Below are positions 63,177 to 64,000 of a DNA stretch of 64,000 bases, in pieces. How positions within the stretch are numbered: the stretch's first letter is position 1; each line of letters starts with the position of its first letter. The notes below the pieces were generated by a model. It ran no database searches and was not told the origin of the DNA. It saw only the letters and a list, made by a program, of their open reading frames with translations. The position numbers and the translations under genes are program-made. Origin of the DNA: Woeseiaceae bacterium. GTDB lineage: Bacteria; Pseudomonadota; Gammaproteobacteria; Steroidobacterales; Woeseiaceae. The stretch is from the NCBI GenBank assembly GCA_028280615.1, contig JANQLK010000025.1, positions 1 through 64,000 of the forward strand, in the 5' to 3' direction.

Positions 63177-64000
63177 TCAGTAGCGGTAGTGCTCTGACTT
63201 GTACGGGCCGTCCTTGGCGACGCCGATGTATTCGGCCTGATCGTCCCGCAGCTCGGTCAGGTCGGCGCCGATCTTCTCCAGGTGCAGGCGGGCGACTTTC
63301 TCGTCCAGCCGCTTCGGCAGCACGTAGACCTTCTTCTCGTAGCGGTCGGCGTTCTGCCAGAGTTCGATCTGCGCGATGACCTGGTTCGTGAACGAGGCCG
63401 ACATGACGAAACTCGGATGGCCCGTGGCACAGCCCAGGTTAACGAGCCGGCCCTCCGCGAGCAGGATGATGCGCTTGCCGTCCGGGAAGATGACGTGGTC
63501 GACCTGGGGCTTGATGTTGTCCCACTCGTATTGGCGAAGATGCGCGACGTCGATCTCGTTGTCGAAATGGCCGATGTTGCAGACGATGGCGTTGTTCTTC
63601 ATCCGTTCCATCTGCTCGCCGGACACGATCTTGTAGTTGCCGGTCGCCGTGACGAGAATGTCGATCTGGTCGATGACGTCGTCGAGGCGGACGACACGGT
63701 AGCCTTCCATGGCCGCCTGCAGCGCGCAGATCGGATCGATCTCGGTCACCCAGACCGTGGCGCCGAGGCCGCGCAGCGACTGCGCCGAGCCCTTGCCGAC
63801 GTCGCCGTAGCCGCAGACCACGGCGACCTTTCCGGCCACCATGACGTCGGTCGCGCGTTTGATCGAGTCGACGAGCGACTCGCGGCAGCCGTAGAGATTG
63901 TCGAACTTCGACTTCGTGACCGAATCGTTCACGTTGAAGCTCGGGCAGCCCAGCGTACCGTCCTTGGTCATCTCGTACAGGCGCTTGACGCCCGTCGTGG
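63177..64000 (-). CDS. ahcY: Adenosylhomocysteinase (partial, N-terminal part beyond the window)
   Basis: This enzyme hydrolyses S-adenosylhomocysteine to adenosine and homocysteine, recycling the by-product of methyltransferases. The 274 codons visible contain [20 protein letters not shown], the NAD site [29 protein letters not shown] and the C-terminal [11 protein letters not shown]. The frame stays open to position 64000 ([15 protein letters not shown]), so the methionine near 63971 is internal and about a third of the gene is missing. cpdA begins one base after the stop. Confidence 0.97.
   Translation of the reverse strand, partial: TTGVKRLYEMTKDGTLGCPSFNVNDSVTKSKFDNLYGCRESLVDSIKRATDVMVAGKVAVVCGYGDVGKGSAQSLRGLGATVWVTEIDPICALQAAMEGYRVVRLDDVIDQIDILVTATGNYKIVSGEQMERMKNNAIVCNIGHFDNEIDVAHLRQYEWDNIKPQVDHVIFPDGKRIILLAEGRLVNLGCATGHPSFVMSASFTNQVIAQIELWQNADRYEKKVYVLPKRLDEKVARLHLEKIGADLTELRDDQAEYIGVAKDGPYKSEHYRY

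Overview
This window comes from a high-GC (roughly 63-65 %) Gram-negative chromosome, most likely a free-living gammaproteobacterium. The supporting evidence is the tRNA-Ile2/rpoD/dnaG/rpsU neighbourhood, a lipopolysaccharide core gene pair (hldE, waaA), TolC- and NodT-type outer-membrane factors, Mpl, a split class II ribonucleotide reductase (nrdJa/nrdJb, as known in Pseudomonas) and a pyrophosphate-based energy module. A marine or sediment lineage near Chromatiales, Xanthomonadales or Woeseiales is a guess, not a result. I see no phage, no transposase and no CRISPR array. Most of the window is chromosomal core, with accessory patches at 18.6-24.5 kb, 31.9-35.7 kb and 38-44 kb.

Layout. 0-10.4 kb: a CAU tRNA, a small coupled ORF with a GGDEF-EAL sensor protein, the macromolecular synthesis operon (rpsU-yqeY-dnaG-rpoD, minus strand), then divergent tsaD, folB and folK. 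10.4-18 kb: an S41 protease lipoprotein, a pteridine reductase, a class I methyltransferase overlapping uppP, a beta-barrel-like protein, cca and a lipoprotein aminopeptidase. 18-24.5 kb: a TetR-controlled tripartite efflux system in which the RND pump and its outer-membrane lipoprotein are one continuous reading frame, followed by a 161-bp multi-hairpin element that fills the whole gap to the next gene. 24.5-28.6 kb: lytic transglycosylase, Do-like protease and Hsp20 (envelope and protein quality control). 29-32 kb: nrdJa and nrdJb behind a sigma70-type promoter with an NrdR-like palindrome.

31.9-35.7 kb: a divergent cassette (DUF2235 hydrolase; lipoprotein plus membrane coiled-coil protein) bracketed by two related copies of a ~52-bp repeat. 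35.8-38.9 kb: a phospholipase D-like protein, a double-thioredoxin-fold protein and a glycine-zipper lipoprotein with a clear terminator. 39-44.1 kb: a BlaI/M56-peptidase pair lacking the usual penicillin sensor, a tandem beta-lactamase-fold hydrolase, an Lrp-type regulator and a small unknown. 44.1-52.1 kb: hldE, waaA, tolC, an isoaspartyl methyltransferase and a second c-di-GMP protein whose EAL motif is altered. 52.1-56.6 kb: membrane pyrophosphatase, PPi-dependent phosphofructokinase and adenylate kinase. 56.6-64 kb: RNase D, mpl, a Lon-N-domain protein, hemL, and a tightly packed ahcY-cpdA-traB-hemL run, with ahcY cut by the window edge.

The strongest candidates for something not yet described are the RND-outer-membrane-factor fusion with an internal lipobox, the repeat-bracketed DUF2235 cassette, the five-hairpin element, and the BlaI/M56 pair beside a double-domain serine hydrolase.
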